Positions 6,855-7,889 of a DNA stretch of 7,889 nt are shown piece by piece. This DNA comes from Leptospira ellisii (lineage in GTDB: Bacteria > Spirochaetota > Leptospiria > Leptospirales > Leptospiraceae). A model generated the notes under the pieces. It was not told the DNA's origin and ran no database searches. It saw only the letters and a list, made by a program, of their open reading frames with translations. Location: contig NZ_NPEF01000183.1 in NCBI RefSeq assembly GCF_002811955.1, forward strand, positions 1 to 7,889, read 5' to 3'. The position numbers and the translations under genes were made by a program. Positions within the stretch are counted from its first letter, which is position 1; every line of letters begins with the position of its first letter.

Positions 6855-6870
6855 GGGAGTTCCCGCAAAT
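6855..6870. repeat. 16-base direct repeat, copy 1 (intergenic)
   Basis: GGGAGTTCCCGCAAAT is identical to 7466-7481, which lies inside the lipoprotein gene in the same orientation. On the minus strand the match weakly extends to about 26 bases (TTTT, GGA and ATTTGCGGGAACTCCC shared with one gap). The core GGGAGTTCCC is nearly self-complementary. From memory, similar GGAACTCC-type words are frequent in Leptospira intergenic DNA, so this may be a dispersed genus-specific short repeat. Confidence 0.45.
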
Positions 6871-6925
6871 TCTCCTAAAACGGAAGGTAATTTACGGCTA
6901 TTACTTTGAAAAACAAATGAAAGTC

Positions 6926-7624
6926 CTATGGCGATCCTCCCAAAACACAACGAATATACCCGATGCTCGTTTTCGAGGTATTTTGGTTCACAACTCCGGT
7001 AGAAAAATCCACACTCCATGCCGTCGCTGGATCTAACGAATTACTAGAACTTGTCCAAAATGGAAGCGAAGTTAGCGATTGTCCGGGAAACATCGATTTC
7101 TTAATTGTCGGCGCTTCAAACGAACCATCTCCCGCGGCACAACCGCTCGTACCGGTAGAATTCGCAACATCGACATCATTCGAACAATACACGAGAGACT
7201 TCAATTCCGTAACGGTAGGAACTCTCCATCCCGTTCCACCGACATAATAAGAAAAACTACTTTGGCAGTCGCTGAATGCTTGCCCCGATGTTAGGTTGCC
7301 GCCGGAAATAGAGCCGTTGCATTGATTGTCCGGACTGGAACAATAAACTTCGAAATATGCACCGAATGTACATTCATTCTTTACTTCGTCATAAAATTCT
7401 CCATAAGAACAACGCATCCAACGCAGCCCGGTCAATGGAAAAAGAACCGTATCACCTTGGATGACGGGAGTTCCCGCAAATATCCACAAAAGGTTCCAAG
7501 AAGAATCCTCGGAGGCCTCCGTCGTAACCGCATCCTTAAAATATGGATTCAAATAACAACCGAAGTTCAAAGAAATCATACATAAAACGACAAACGGAGA
7601 AAGATAAAAAATGAAACGGGACAT
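6926..7624 (-). CDS. DUF1566 (Lcl C-terminal-like) lipoprotein, 232 aa
   Basis: The N-terminus is a lipoprotein signal: MSR, a hydrophobic core FIFYLSPFVVLCMISL, and lipobox LNFGC with Cys23 as the probable lipidation site. The C-terminal half shows the DUF1566/Lcl pattern: GWRVPTVTELKSL (132-144), FWTSSSNSLDPATAWSVDFSTG (189-210) and the closing GYIRCV (222-227). This fold appears in many Leptospira surface or periplasmic lipoproteins; the precise role is unknown. The mature part carries eight further cysteines (72, 85, 95, 102, 120, 147, 162, 226), consistent with disulfides outside the cytoplasm. ATG 7624 is preceded by AAGGAAGA eight bases upstream. That ribosome site overlaps the TAA of the gene before it, which ends 13 bases away, so the two are probably an operon. 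The gene is complete, ending in TAG at 6928-6926. Confidence 0.85.
   Translation of the reverse strand: MSRFIFYLSPFVVLCMISLNFGCYLNPYFKDAVTTEASEDSSWNLLWIFAGTPVIQGDTVLFPLTGLRWMRCSYGEFYDEVKNECTFGAYFEVYCSSPDNQCNGSISGGNLTSGQAFSDCQSSFSYYVGGTGWRVPTVTELKSLVYCSNDVDVANSTGTSGCAAGDGSFEAPTIKKSMFPGQSLTSLPFWTSSSNSLDPATAWSVDFSTGVVNQNTSKTSIGYIRCVLGGSP
7466..7481. repeat. 16-base direct repeat, copy 2 (inside lipoprotein gene)
   Basis: Identical to 6855-6870. Here it encodes FAGTP (residues 49-53) of the lipoprotein on the minus strand. The intergenic copy would read FAGTP in the same phase, though no gene is otherwise evident there. Confidence 0.45.
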
Positions 7625-7637
7625 ATCTAATTCTTCC

Positions 7638-7889
7638 TTATTCCTGAAATCGAACCTTCAAAACTTCTTTTCTCGGGAAAACCCTTTCTTTGCCTTTATA
7701 AAATAGCTTCACACCTTCTGCGTCGATTCGAGTGACTTGTCCTTTTACGACTTCTCCCGACTTTAAAAAAAGAACGGATAGATTCTTAAAATTTTTCACT
7801 TCCTTAAACCAAGCGGAATCGATTTCCGAAGTTTTTTCGGAATAAAAACGTTCTTGAACGGCTGCGGGCCATTGGTTTGGGTTTTGTTG
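7638..7889 (-). CDS. 3' end of a gene with a C-terminal small beta-barrel-like domain (partial)
   Basis: Only the last 83 codons are in the window; the frame is open to the right edge and ends with TAA at 7640-7638. The visible protein starts QQNPNQWPAAVQERFYSEK and ends EVLKVRFQE. Its last 50 residues (NLSVLFLKSGEVVKGQVTRI, then DAEGVKLFYKGKERVFPRKE) read as alternating short beta strands with turns: 'level of X, modification, fill, return'. This is the pattern of a small SH3/Sm-like barrel seen at the ends of Leptospira exported proteins (family judged by eye only). The sequence before it is polar and probably a linker. The stop overlaps the ribosome site of the downstream lipoprotein, so the pair is likely translated from one mRNA. 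The N-terminus, any signal peptide and the main domain lie outside the window. Confidence 0.75.
   Translation of the reverse strand, partial: QQNPNQWPAAVQERFYSEKTSEIDSAWFKEVKNFKNLSVLFLKSGEVVKGQVTRIDAEGVKLFYKGKERVFPRKEVLKVRFQE

Larger units (their letters stand above)
6454..6925. other. Intergenic region upstream of the efflux operon
   Basis: There are 472 bases between the lipoprotein stop and the pump start, both on the minus strand, with no convincing gene. It is AT-rich near 6600-6640. It contains a minus-strand TATAAT, two spaced inverted repeats, two copies of CGAAACGAT in direct orientation (6540-6548 and 6589-6597), the short palindrome CGAAT-ACA-ATTCG (6578-6590), and a 16-base sequence shared with the lipoprotein gene (6855-6870). 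I see no clear intrinsic terminator after the lipoprotein, so read-through into the pump operon cannot be excluded. Confidence 0.6.

Noticed and set aside
6819..7019. Minus-strand frame of 66 codons overlapping the lipoprotein 3' end
   Set aside because: Overlaps the lipoprotein in another frame and has no ribosome site; only its FAGTP stretch is notable and is reported as a repeat.
1..7889. tRNA, rRNA, CRISPR arrays, insertion sequences or phage genes
   Set aside because: No cloverleaf, repeat-spacer pattern, transposase or terminal inverted repeats were seen on either strand.

Overview
The window most likely comes from a spirochaete, probably a comparatively GC-rich Leptospira. This rests on the look of the proteins: an IPMS-like enzyme without a regulatory domain, a Leptospira-style DUF1566 lipoprotein, and AT-rich gaps between genes of moderate GC. 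It is inference from memory, not a database match.

Left part (1-1104): a hypothetical exported protein is encoded on the minus strand (22-708). It is followed by an AT-rich gap of about 400 bases that holds several stem-loops on the plus strand, one of them terminator-like.

Leucine module (1105-2583, plus strand): this is the highlight. A 19-codon leader peptide, [19 protein letters not shown], contains 9 leucines, five in a row. It is followed by three mutually exclusive RNA pairings: a pause hairpin, an antiterminator and an intrinsic terminator. Then comes a Shine-Dalgarno site and a 433-residue 2-isopropylmalate synthase (leuA) that lacks the C-terminal allosteric domain. This is a complete textbook-style ribosome-mediated transcription attenuator for leucine, read directly from the sequence. 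It implies the first step of leucine synthesis is controlled at RNA level, and the leucine codons support assigning the enzyme to leucine rather than citramalate synthesis.

Efflux module (6453 down to 2608, minus strand): a 1071-residue RND (HAE-1/AcrB-type) pump with an intact Asp-Asp/Lys proton relay is followed 24 bases later by a TetR-family regulator, probably co-transcribed. No periplasmic adaptor or outer-membrane channel gene is visible. The 472-base upstream gap carries a perfect TATAAT on the minus strand with an inverted repeat at the predicted transcription start, plus a second inverted repeat nearer the pump. Both are candidate operators for the TetR protein. leuA and tetR converge over a 10-bp hairpin.

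Right part (6926-7889, minus strand): a DUF1566-type lipoprotein rich in cysteine follows, with 13 bases between them, the 3' end of a gene that continues past the window edge and ends in a probable small beta-barrel domain.
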